DNA of 64,000 bases from Botrytis cinerea B05.10 (GCF_000143535.2 NC_037318.1:620001-684000), one strand, 5' to 3'. Positions 1 through 8,674 are shown, numbered from the stretch's first letter. The notes: a model not told the origin generated them from the sequence alone. Numbers and translations: made by a program.

Positions 1-2
1 AG

Positions 3-2022
3 ATGTCGCACTCCAACATTTTGATTTATCTCATGCGCCGGGACCTGCGAGTGGGCGATAATCCGGTCCTGCATTCTCTCGTTGATAACAAGGATCATGG
101 ATTCACCCATCTCCTCCCACTCTATGTTTTTGCCGCACAACAAATCGAAGTCTCTGGATTTATCACCACAGATGGATGCAAGAGTCCGTACCCAGAGGCC
201 CGAAGTCAAATCGGCGCATTCTGGAGATGTGGTCCTCACAGAGCGAAGTTCCTAGCGGAAAGTGTTTGGGATCTGAAAGGTGGTCTCGAGAAGATCGAGA
301 GTGGATTGGCCATTAGGGTGGGTATGGTTGATGAGGTGGTGAAGGATCTAATCGAAGGGTTCCAAAAAACAGGCGGCAGCAAAGTTTCTGCAGTGTGGAT
401 GACTTCCGAAGAAGGAGTAGAGGAGAAACGAGAAGAGCGCTCAACAGAGAAAATTTGCGATAAGGCCGGCGTTGACTTTCAATTGTGGCAAGACGAGAAA
501 TATTTAATTGACGAGTATGTTCTTACACCCATCCATCACCCAATTTCCACCCCCCCCCCCCCCCCCCCCTCCCCCAGAATTTTACTGATTTCAATTTAGT
601 CGAGATATTCCATTCAAGGATCCAAAAGATCTCCCCGATGTGTATACGACTTATCGCAAGAGTGTTGAACCCCTCCGCGAAGCGCCCCGTCCAGCTTTAC
701 CAAAGCCTGAAAAGAATTCATTGCCACCCTTCCCTACCGACGTCCCCACCCAACATTCTCCATTTGCGATTCCGACAAATTACGAGGAGATCGAGAGTGC
801 ACTTCTCAAACCAATCAATGCGCAACCTCTAATCAAAAATCCTCCATCCTACCCGGAGAATTCATTGTCGGTACATCCTTTTACCGGTGGTGAATCTCAT
901 GCGCAAGAGCGACTCGAACACTTAATTACTTCTGGCTCAATTAACGCTTACAAATCTAGTCGCAATGGGCTTATGGGTACTGATTTCTCTACAAAGCTTT
1001 CAGCATACCTTGCCCTTGGCTCAATTACTTCACGTCAGATTCATTCTTCCATGTCCATCTTCGAGAATGGTTCCGATTCTGACAACCGGTACAAAGATCT
1101 CGAGGGATATGGCAAGGGTGAAAACGAGGGCACTTATGGTGTACGTTTCGAACTTCTGTGGAGAGATTACATGCGTCTCTGCACTCGTAAATTTGGACCC
1201 AAGCTTTTCCAATTGGGTGGATTTAAGGATGAAGAAAACGCACACTCAAAGTGGAGTAGACTAGATTCACCAAGAGATGGGGTTTCAAAAGAACAAATAC
1301 AAGAGATTATTGAGAGATTTCTAAATGGTACAACTGGAATGGGATTCATTGATGCTTCACAGAGAGAATGTTATCACACAGGTTATACTAGCAACCGCGC
1401 TCGTCAAAATGTCGCTTCATTCCTTGCGAAACATCTTTACATTGATTGGAGAATCGGCGCAGAGTGGTACGAATGTATGTTGGTTGATTATGATGTCAGC
1501 TCAAATTGGGGTAATTGGCAATATGTCGCCGGAGTTGGGAATGATCCTCGAGGCAACGATCGGATTTTTAACCCTGTCAAACAAGCTTTTGATTACGACC
1601 CTAAGGCTGAATACGTTCTTGCTTGGGTTGATGAGTTACGGGGCGTGGATGAACTAGGTCAAATATTTCAGGCTTGGACTATTAATGATCAAGAGAAGAA
1701 AGAAGAGTTGGGCATTGCAGATACTGAGATGGTCACGAACCCATTAAAGAGGATTGACTTTAAGATCAATAGAGGCAGAGGTGGGGGAGGTGGTAGAGGT
1801 GGTGGCAGAGGTAGACCTCCATATAGACCTCATGGTGGGGATAGATGGATGGGTAGAAGATCGGGTCCTGGGGATCAAGGACGAGGTGGATTCCACGGTG
1901 GAAGAGGAGACCGAGGGTTTCACCAAGCTCGAAGATTATATAGAGGTGGTAGAGGTTCTGGAAGTGAATTGAGAACAGGAATGATGGATAAGGAGAGAGA
2001 GGCTGCGGCGGATAATGAGTAA
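3..2022 (+). CDS. Cryptochrome DASH (photolyase/cryptochrome family)
   Basis: Flavin-binding blue-light photoreceptor/single-strand DNA photolyase family. Exons 3..514 and 600..2022 give 644 aa. The intron 515..599 (GTATGT...TTTAG) is required because the upstream frame stops at 597-599; splicing restores the conserved run DDRDIPFKDPKDLPDVYTTY. The N-terminal photolyase alpha/beta domain opens with ILIYLMRRDLRVGDNP. The FAD-binding half holds TDFSTKLSAYLALGSI, ELLWRDYMRL and the long DASH hallmark around WRIGAEWYE and DVSSNWGNWQY. The last ~80 residues form a Gly/Arg-rich RGG-type tail (from about 1765), known in fungal and plant cry-DASH proteins and suggestive of RNA binding. The intron contains a run of 20 C. 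The start lies at the window edge but matches the family start. DASH assignment is firm; whether it repairs DNA or signals cannot be read here. Confidence 0.93.
515..599 (+). other. Intron with 20-C homopolymer
   Basis: The single cry-DASH intron runs from a GTATGT donor to a TTTAG acceptor. Twenty C residues (550-569), one T and five more C fill its middle. Such a tract is prone to slippage, and could form i-motif or G-quadruplex structures in the two strands. Confidence 0.85.
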
Positions 2023-2670
2023 GAAAAACGGTTCCCATTATGGCGTACGCCTATAATTGCGCAGCGAGACATGGGCATGAACATGGACACGAACACGATT
2101 ACGAATACGATCACGGATACACGAAGACATAGACATGACAACGTAATAAATGGATGTCATTGGGTTGACAGTGGTAATTATGGTTGAGAATTTTGGTAAA
2201 TACGGTCGGTGGCTATGGCTTATACCTTGGGACGGTGAATAATGGGTAGGACGGGGGTACTTGCAATTATGGCTTTCGCTTATAATATGACTTGCATAGG
2301 AGGATGGATTTGGAGAGTAATTAGTGGTTCAGACAGGTGAATCGTACAAATGAGTTGCAAGCAATTCGCATACGTTTTGATTTTCGTGCGCGTTGCTATT
2401 TATAATATTGATTTTTCGGTAGTATAATGAAAAAAGAAAGAAGGAATTAAATAAATACATAGCTACTAGAATTAGTAGCGTTGCTCCTCTTTATATCAAT
2501 ATTACTCTTAAGTTTTTTAGTAGATGTAAATGATATCAGTGTTGATCTCGGTAAATTTGATTTTCCATCCCTGCATTCCCTCTCGTATTCTCCAATTACC
2601 TCTCCTTCTTTATTCTGAAGGACTCTACCTGTATCCTCATATTCCACCCCTGTATTCTGTTTTTAATCAT

Positions 2671-2819
2671 TTTCTTCTTCTTCTTCTTCTTCTTCTTTCT
2701 TCAAATACCCGTTTATCTTCTATCTTTATCCTATCACTTTGTTTATCTCTATTCTTCAATCTTCTCTCTTTTCTTTTCTTTTCTTTTCTTTTCTTTTCTT
2801 TTCTTTTCTTTTCTTTTCT
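2671..2819. repeat. (TTC)n and (TTTTC)n microsatellites
   Basis: A TTC run near 2671-2697 is followed by about ten TTTTC units from 2767 to 2819. Together they make a nearly pure pyrimidine block on the plus strand. Confidence 0.9.
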
Positions 2820-2880
2820 ATTAATCTTGAAGATTTCGGAACTTTGAGAGGTTAGAAATTTAGAGATTTAGAAATTCGAA

Positions 2881-2935
2881 AAAGGGAAAGGGAAAAAGGG
2901 AAAGGGAAAAAGGGAAAGGGAAAAAGGGAAAGGTA
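2881..2935. repeat. GGGAAA/GGGAAAAA tandem repeat
   Basis: Alternating GGGAAA and GGGAAAAA units (14-bp period) are repeated about four times. This purine-only block lies just 3' of the pyrimidine block. Confidence 0.88.
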
Positions 2936-3062
2936 ATGTAATTACTTTGATGGCGTGAAGATCTTTAGTTGTGGGTTTTGATTGTGGTTTTGATTGTAGT
3001 TTTAATAGTAGTTGTAGTTGTAGTTGTAATAATTTTATAAATATGAGAGTTGATTGGTTTTT

Positions 3063-3106
3063 AGAGTCTAGAGTCTAGAGTTTAGAGTTTAGAGTTTAGA
3101 GTTTAG
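3063..3106. repeat. 7-bp minisatellite AGAGTTT
   Basis: Six consecutive 7-mers: two AGAGTCT then four AGAGTTT. Confidence 0.88.
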
Positions 3107-3662
3107 TGGAGAGTCTTGGAAATTTAGTATGTTTGTATATATGATTGTTTGTATATTTGTATGTATGTATATATAGTTGTTTGTTTTCTTTTTTCCCCCC
3201 TTCTTCTTTTATATACTCTATATCTCTTCGCCTCCGCGGATATTAATCCGTACTCGTATTATTACTTCTTATTTATTACCTCTTACCTCTTACCTCTCAC
3301 CTCTCAAACCTCGAAAAGTTCAAAAGATATTATAATCTAAATACTTATCACTTATTCAACTATCTACATCTTATTTCACCAAGTTACTCGCACAAACATT
3401 AATATATCAATATAGATCTAATAAAAGACCCTATATATCAATAAATCAATATATTAAAGAGTGAGTTGGTTCTAATAATTCTTATAATATATTTTTTTAT
3501 TCAAACGAGTGGAAAGAAAGAACGAAAGAAAGTATGTATGTATGTAATTAAATAATCTCAAAATTAATTAATCAATTTATCAATCAAACAATCAACCTGT
3601 TTACAATTAAGAGAGTAAACTAGTAGAATGCATATGTTATTAACTATGTAGAGTTGGCTAGG

Positions 3663-3667
3663 TATAG
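3663..3667. repeat. Target-site duplication TATAG (left)
   Basis: Five bases directly left of the 5' LTR, repeated exactly at 8670-8674 right of the 3' LTR. Five base pairs is the usual copia duplication size. Confidence 0.9.
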
Positions 3668-3830
3668 TGTCGGGATAGGGATCATGTGACCGTGCTAGCG
3701 CTTGCGCTAGCGCCTTTCGGCACTACAGCAATACGTTTCGTAGTCCTAGCTTTTAGAACCCTAAGCAATATTACAACAGTGTGAACCATAGTACTATATT
3801 GACTTCACCATCCCCATGGTGATACCAACA
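3668..3830 (+). repeat. 5' LTR of the copia element
   Basis: 163 bp, TGTCGGG...ACCAACA, identical to the copy at 8507-8669. It contains a perfect inverted repeat GCTAGCGC-TT-GCGCTAGC at 3694-3711. The LTR is short for the superfamily. No promoter element can be called with confidence. Confidence 0.95.
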
Positions 3831-3854
3831 CTGATCAGTGATATCACAGATCAG
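3831..3854 (+). repeat. 24-bp palindrome at the primer-binding position
   Basis: The 24 bases directly after the 5' LTR pair with themselves except for one A/A mismatch in each arm: CTGATC...GATCAG around a GTGATATCAC core. This is where the minus-strand primer-binding site should lie. I recognise no tRNA 3' complement, so the priming mechanism is unknown. Confidence 0.75.
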
Positions 3855-3879
3855 GAGCCTGGCACCTTAATTTCAAGCG

Positions 3880-4117
3880 CAACGTGTGTTTGTGACTAAG
3901 GTTGGTATTTCTTTGAAGAGACACAAGCTCTTGTATCAATCCATCGTGGTTTGATACCTGCCCTTGTGTGAATAAGAACCGACGGCAACGTGGCGGCAGT
4001 TCTTACGCAAGTATTAATCCAACGTGGTTTGATACCTGCACCATCGAGAGAAGTCGGCAACGTGGCGACGACTCTCACACTAACTTTAGTCTACATTCGA
4101 CTCTTCTTTGCAACGTG
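3880..4117 (+). repeat. Structured leader: 78-bp tandem repeat with hairpins and five CAACGTG motifs
   Basis: Two diverged copies of a 78-bp unit start at 3933 and 4011. Each can form a TAT(C/T)AA/TTGATA stem followed by a second hairpin. In unit 1 the second stem is AAGAAC (3974-3979) with GTTCTT (3999-4004). In unit 2 it is GAGAG (4046-4050) with CTCTC (4072-4076) plus GTCG/CGAC. The stem sequences differ but pairing is kept, while the loop GGCAACGTGGCG is conserved. CAACGTG occurs at 3880, 3986, 4020, 4058 and 4111. An RNA role in packaging, dimerisation or translation is an inference. Confidence 0.7.
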
Positions 4118-4176
4118 TATTGAAGAAGTAGAAACCAGTAGCACCAGCTCGAGCTCAGCAACATCATACACAATAT

Positions 4177-4201
4177 AACTTCGCAAACTTTTCGCGAAGT
4201 T
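4177..4201. repeat. 25-bp palindrome AACTTCGC-N9-GCGAAGTT (copy 1)
   Basis: Arms AACTTCGC (4177-4184) and GCGAAGTT (4194-4201) are exact inverted copies around nine bases. It lies about 60 nt before the Gag start codon. The same motif recurs at 7958-7982. Confidence 0.85.
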
Positions 4202-4262
4202 GTATCCCAACTACACTCATACCATCGACCTACCTCATCATCACCCGCCTGCTATCCACAAA

Positions 4263-7200
4263 ATGGCAGGAGTTTTCCCAGAATCCCCCCAGACGGAAAG
4301 ATATGTCCCTGAAAATCCTGCTTCAAGTGCTGGATCGAAAATGGCATCAGTCATTGCAACTGAAGAATATGAGGAGTTGTCACGGAGATGGACAGACCAC
4401 CCCATTGACATACAAAGTGCAAATGCGAAAGAGATCAGAGATTTTGTCAAATACAAGGCTTATGAATACCAACGTCAGAAATACTACGATCAAGAGATGT
4501 GGGCGGACTACAATCTTGCATTCGATGGATTTACACCAGCGCACTTTTCACAAGTTAGCATGCGCATCCTGTATAAGCTCAGGCACGAATTACGCTCGTG
4601 CGGAGTGTACGTTGATAAACCAGAAGAATGTACAACCCGACCAGTATATGAAGCTTTGGTTGATACACATCGATCACCTTATAGAGCGTGGACACCCAAG
4701 GAGATTATTGAAGCGATTTCCGAAAAGGAATTTGTGTTTCGATCGAGAAGCATACAACAGAGAATCGTGATTGAAAAACTACGTGCACCACTCGGAGACC
4801 CCGAGATGTCTCGAGTGAAGGACCTGCACGCCGGTCCTTCAGGGTTCAATACATACGTTCTACCACAATTACCTTCCATATCACAGCGATTGGAAAGAGC
4901 TGATAAAGGTAAAGGTGTTGATATTGAACACAAGGTATCGATAGAACCACAGCCAAAGACACCTCCACAACCAAAGACACCCCCCCAACTCCCAAGCTTT
5001 GCACCAGGAAGCGGATCAATTGCACGTGAATACTACAGTCCTAGGAAACCACCACCACTTCCGACATTTCAAGGATTCACCGGCCCACCACCAGGACCAC
5101 CCCGAATCAACCTTGAACAACCCTCGGGAGCATCACCTTTTTACCACAATAATCAACCATCACAACAGTCACCTCAACAATGGGAACAGCACCATGATCA
5201 ACATGACCCGAATCAGCAGTATATGCATCAGCGTATGCATCGAAGCGGACATCCGGGCGGAGAACCGAGCGGCAGCAATGGCGGTTCCAGTGATGGCGGC
5301 AGAGGTAACGGTGGCGGAGGGAACGGAGGAGGATACGACGGAAATAACCCCGAATATAGTGACGGCATTCAGAACGATTTACCCAGAATGCCACAAAGAG
5401 TCATCAACGTTGGACAATTATTGGGAAATCTCGCGAAGCTTTACGAGAAAGCCGACAAGTACAGTGGGCAGGACGACAATTTCACTCACAAGTACTCGAT
5501 ATTCATCAATAACTGCCAACGAATCGACTTGCCTGAATACCTACTGCCGAAAGCATTCCCTACGATGCTCGTCGAAGTCGCACTCGACTTCTACCATACG
5601 AATTTAGGTAATATACCTGATACGATAGAAGAGATCTGCCGAATGATGGAGACTACATTCGAAGGCCCAGAGCACAAACGCAATCTTATGCGGCGATGGG
5701 AGGGCATTACACTCAAGAGCGTTATGGCAGAACCAGATAATGCTGGCAAGTCGATGAGTCACTGTCTACAGTCGATGGTGATGAAGCTTCGTCATCTGCA
5801 CAAGGGACTCAGCCCGACGATGAGAACTGATGAGTTATTGCACCAGAAGATCGTCAACGCGTGTGCACCAGTATCAGCATGTTCCATTGCTTGCTTTCGC
5901 CCTGCGAAAAATATACCAAGTCTTCTTGAAGAGCTACGATCAGCTATAATGACATGGGAGCAATCTCATGCAAACGAAACTACGACATTCTACACCGATC
6001 GTAAATATCAACGCGGTCGAGGCGGATACAATCAGAGAGGTTTCGGGCACAACGATCGTCGCCCATTCAAACCACGAACGAAGAAGAAGTGTTTCGTCTG
6101 CAGAAAGGAGGACTGTTGGTCGACTCGGCACAGCAAGGAGGAGCGCGACGAATCAAGAAGCAAGTACAAGGAGCAGTTCAAGGATAGAAACAACTTTGAC
6201 AAGAGCTTTGAGCAATTCCTTATCGAATACGAAGGACCTAACCAAGACGACGACGAAGACACCGATCCGGATACCGACAGCGAAGTAGCAGCCTACTTTG
6301 CGCAATTCGAACTACAAGAATCACCTGCACAAGAACCACACTCAAGTTTCATCACCCATACTGGACCTATAAATGGCAGAGAGACTATGATGAACCTAAA
6401 CAACAAGATCTTTGAGCATGCTTTGACACGTCGAGTTCGTAAAGAGAGAACGACCTACATCAGCAGGTACGACGCAAGGGAATTCCAAGGCATCATTGTC
6501 GACACAGCCGCTGCAGAATGGTCTACGGTTGGCTATGAGCAATACATGGCATATAAGACGACCGTTGAAAATGTATCACTGGACGAAAGCAGAGCGGGAG
6601 TCGCCAATGTGGTGTTCGGAATCGGCAGAGCTGAATCAATAGGCTCATTCCATCTCGATTTACCACCGGGAACTGTCGAATTCCATGTAATGAATGCGGA
6701 GACACCATTCTTATTATCACTCAAAGATATGGACAAACTCGGCATATACTACAACAATATCATCGATGCAGTAGTGGTGAACAAGACAGGGAGGAGCTTC
6801 CCATGCGTTCGCCGAAACAAGCATGCAGTGCTTCTGTGGCGCATAAATGTGCAACAATTCGTGCAACAAACCATTGATGATAATGAGTGCTATCTTACTG
6901 ATATAGAATTACGTCGTCTGCACCGTCGCTTTGGTCATCCATCAGCCCACAGACTCTTACGAGTGCTGCAACGAGCCGGCCATAGCGATGTCTCGCAACA
7001 AGAGATCGACAAACTTACCAAGTTCTGCCAATACTGCCAGAAACACGGTAAATCACCCGGTCGATTCAAGTTCAGTCTAAAGGATGATGTCGATTTCAAC
7101 CATTCCATCATAGTGGATGTGATGTACATCGACACTAGTCCGATTCTACACGTTATCGACGAAGGTACACGATTTCAAGCAGCACAGTGGTTAACGAACA

Positions 7201-8399
7201 TCAGTGCGAAGCACACATTTGATACACTTAGGAAGTGCTGGATGGACACCTACACCGGTCCACCGGATTACATTATACATGATGCTGGAAAGAATTTCGT
7301 CAGCAAGGAGTTTATCCAGTATGCGGCGACCATGTCGACGAAGACAAAAAGTGTCCCAATCGAAGCCCATTGGTCAATCGGTGCAGTCGAACGATACCAT
7401 GCAGTCATCAAGCGTGCGTATGCCATTATCGCTAGCGAGCTGGAGAGTTCAACAACGAAGGAGATGATGCTACAAATGGCTGTGAAGGCAGTAAACGACA
7501 CTGCAGGACCAGATGGATTGGTTCCAACACTCCTAGTTTTTGGAGCATATCCTCGAATGGCCGATCTTGACCCACCAGCACCCACAGTTCTGCAACGACA
7601 ATCTGCGATCAGAAAGGCGATGAACGAGATCAATAAACTACGGGCTACACGACAAGTTTCAGATGCTCTAAGCCAACGCAATGGACCATCCACAATGGCT
7701 CTGTACGACCTACCTATCAACTCGAAGGTCTGGGTATGGAGAGAACATAAGGGTTGGACGGGACCACACCATTTACTAGGCATTAGGGATCAGATATGTA
7801 CTGTGAAGCTGTCAAGTGGACCAACAGAGTTTCGTACCACTCAGGTTAAGCCTCATGTCGAAGAAGAGCAGGATCGACCCCAGGGAGAACCTGAACATAT
7901 CGAACCTGTACAACAAGAGGATGGAGGGACTATTTTACAAGAAAACCCTGATGATGTAACTTCGCAAGAAGTTCGCGAAGTTATACAGCCTCCTCATAGC
8001 ACTGAAGAACCCCCTTCAAATGAAACTAATGGCCCACAGGGTCGCAGTCTTTTACAGGTCAGAATTCCACCAATACGATTACTACGAGCCCATGCGAATG
8101 CACAAACATTCTTCTCCAGTGAGAGCGAAGAACACAAAACACCACCGAGTTTAGCACTCTACCTTCCGGACGAAGATGAAATTGATGACATCGAATACAC
8201 TGAATGCTATGCAGCATCTGCCGTACCCCCAACATCTACAATTTTCGTTGAATCAAGACGAAAGGAGATCAAGTGGATTGATGGAGAATCTAACCCTGCA
8301 GACGCGATGACTAAGTCAAAGCCGTGTCAAGCACTCAAGGACCTGGTCGACAACAACACCATCACGATCAAGGTCACAGAGTGGGTTGACAGAGACTAG
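4263..8399 (+). CDS. Gag-protease-integrase polyprotein with RNase H tail, RT deleted
   Basis: 1378 aa from the first in-frame ATG (context CAAAATGG). Residues 1-~600 are Gag-like, with a Pro/Gln/Gly-rich linker, ending in a basic segment with a zinc-knuckle variant KKKCFVCRKEDCW (first Cys ~610) followed by His. A retropepsin-like site VDTAAAEWS lies at ~746-754 (DTA where DTG is usual). The integrase has an HHCC finger (LHRRFGH ~886, FCQYC) and a DD35E core: D952 or D957, D1007 (IIHDAGKNF), E1043 (GAVERYH), with 35 residues between the last two. A C-terminal IN segment ends near 1200. The YXDD reverse transcriptase is missing. Residues ~1325-1378 join a pre-RT-like FVESRRKEI to an RNase H end WIDGESNPADAMTKS. 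No stops or frameshifts interrupt the frame. Catalytic integrase residues look intact, so Gag and IN may still work in trans. Confidence 0.9.
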   Translation: MAGVFPESPQTERYVPENPASSAGSKMASVIATEEYEELSRRWTDHPIDIQSANAKEIRDFVKYKAYEYQRQKYYDQEMWADYNLAFDGFTPAHFSQVSMRILYKLRHELRSCGVYVDKPEECTTRPVYEALVDTHRSPYRAWTPKEIIEAISEKEFVFRSRSIQQRIVIEKLRAPLGDPEMSRVKDLHAGPSGFNTYVLPQLPSISQRLERADKGKGVDIEHKVSIEPQPKTPPQPKTPPQLPSFAPGSGSIAREYYSPRKPPPLPTFQGFTGPPPGPPRINLEQPSGASPFYHNNQPSQQSPQQWEQHHDQHDPNQQYMHQRMHRSGHPGGEPSGSNGGSSDGGRGNGGGGNGGGYDGNNPEYSDGIQNDLPRMPQRVINVGQLLGNLAKLYEKADKYSGQDDNFTHKYSIFINNCQRIDLPEYLLPKAFPTMLVEVALDFYHTNLGNIPDTIEEICRMMETTFEGPEHKRNLMRRWEGITLKSVMAEPDNAGKSMSHCLQSMVMKLRHLHKGLSPTMRTDELLHQKIVNACAPVSACSIACFRPAKNIPSLLEELRSAIMTWEQSHANETTTFYTDRKYQRGRGGYNQRGFGHNDRRPFKPRTKKKCFVCRKEDCWSTRHSKEERDESRSKYKEQFKDRNNFDKSFEQFLIEYEGPNQDDDEDTDPDTDSEVAAYFAQFELQESPAQEPHSSFITHTGPINGRETMMNLNNKIFEHALTRRVRKERTTYISRYDAREFQGIIVDTAAAEWSTVGYEQYMAYKTTVENVSLDESRAGVANVVFGIGRAESIGSFHLDLPPGTVEFHVMNAETPFLLSLKDMDKLGIYYNNIIDAVVVNKTGRSFPCVRRNKHAVLLWRINVQQFVQQTIDDNECYLTDIELRRLHRRFGHPSAHRLLRVLQRAGHSDVSQQEIDKLTKFCQYCQKHGKSPGRFKFSLKDDVDFNHSIIVDVMYIDTSPILHVIDEGTRFQAAQWLTNISAKHTFDTLRKCWMDTYTGPPDYIIHDAGKNFVSKEFIQYAATMSTKTKSVPIEAHWSIGAVERYHAVIKRAYAIIASELESSTTKEMMLQMAVKAVNDTAGPDGLVPTLLVFGAYPRMADLDPPAPTVLQRQSAIRKAMNEINKLRATRQVSDALSQRNGPSTMALYDLPINSKVWVWREHKGWTGPHHLLGIRDQICTVKLSSGPTEFRTTQVKPHVEEEQDRPQGEPEHIEPVQQEDGGTILQENPDDVTSQEVREVIQPPHSTEEPPSNETNGPQGRSLLQVRIPPIRLLRAHANAQTFFSSESEEHKTPPSLALYLPDEDEIDDIEYTECYAASAVPPTSTIFVESRRKEIKWIDGESNPADAMTKSKPCQALKDLVDNNTITIKVTEWVDRD
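7958..7982. repeat. 25-bp palindrome AACTTCGC-N9-GCGAAGTT (copy 2)
   Basis: Same 8-bp arms and same 9-base spacing as 4177-4201, but inside the coding frame, in the linker after integrase. It is translated there as SQEVREV. Confidence 0.85.
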
Positions 8400-8409
8400 A
8401 AGGCGTGGC

Positions 8410-8417
8410 AGGGGGAG
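8410..8417 (+). promoter_or_regulatory. Copia-like polypurine tract (displaced)
   Basis: AGGGGGAG followed by TGT, 11 nt after the stop codon, has the look of a copia polypurine tract with LTR start. The 3' LTR defined by the target duplication begins 89 nt further on. Whether this tract or another primes plus-strand synthesis is not settled. Confidence 0.5.
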
Positions 8418-8506
8418 TGTAAGACTAGGAAGGAAGGTGGTTACACAAAGGAATTTAAGGAATTAGCTAGAAGGACACGTTACCAGCGACTTTAGAGAGT
8501 TGCCAG

Positions 8507-8669
8507 TGTCGGGATAGGGATCATGTGACCGTGCTAGCGCTTGCGCTAGCGCCTTTCGGCACTACAGCAATACGTTTCGTAGTCCTAGCTTTTAGAACCC
8601 TAAGCAATATTACAACAGTGTGAACCATAGTACTATATTGACTTCACCATCCCCATGGTGATACCAACA
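8507..8669 (+). repeat. 3' LTR of the copia element
   Basis: 163 bp, identical to 3668-3830, ending in CA next to TATAG. Confidence 0.95.
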
Positions 8670-8674
8670 TATAG
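8670..8674. repeat. Target-site duplication TATAG (right)
   Basis: Exact copy of 3663-3667 immediately after the CA end of the 3' LTR. Confidence 0.9.

Larger units (their letters stand above)
2023..3667. other. Intergenic tract with simple repeats
   Basis: No protein-coding gene is visible between the cry-DASH stop and the retrotransposon. The stretch is AT-rich and has strand-asymmetric low-complexity blocks: pyrimidine tracts at about 2530-2820, purine tracts at 2880-2935 and a 7-bp minisatellite at 3063-3106. Short frames here are only translated repeats. Confidence 0.7.
3668..8669 (+). mobile_element. Full-length Ty1/copia-type LTR retrotransposon lacking reverse transcriptase
   Basis: A 5002-bp element bounded by two 163-bp LTRs (3668-3830 and 8507-8669) that I find identical base for base. 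Both start TG and end CA. It is flanked by the 5-bp target duplication TATAG (3663-3667 and 8670-8674). The interior has a ~430-nt structured leader and one long frame (4263-8399) coding Gag, protease and integrase in copia order. Only the C-terminal tail of RNase H follows; the reverse transcriptase and most of RNase H are absent with the frame kept open. Identical LTRs imply very recent insertion. With no RT of its own, this copy probably moved using enzymes of an autonomous relative. It sits in the spacer between the 3' ends of cry-DASH and nimA. Confidence 0.93.

Noticed and set aside
2530..2847. 105-codon hydrophobic frame on the plus strand
   Set aside because: It is a translation of TTC and TTTTC repeats (Phe/Leu/Ser only); no gene features.
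4177..4201. True loxP-like recombination site
   Set aside because: The arms differ from loxP beyond the AACTTCG core, spacing differs and no tyrosine recombinase is present.
7268..7783. 171-codon minus-strand frame in the retrotransposon
   Set aside because: Antisense shadow of the integrase coding region.
8418..8669. Longer 252-bp 3' LTR starting after the G-rich tract
   Set aside because: The 5' side has no matching extra 89 bp and the TATAG duplication fits the 163-bp LTR exactly.
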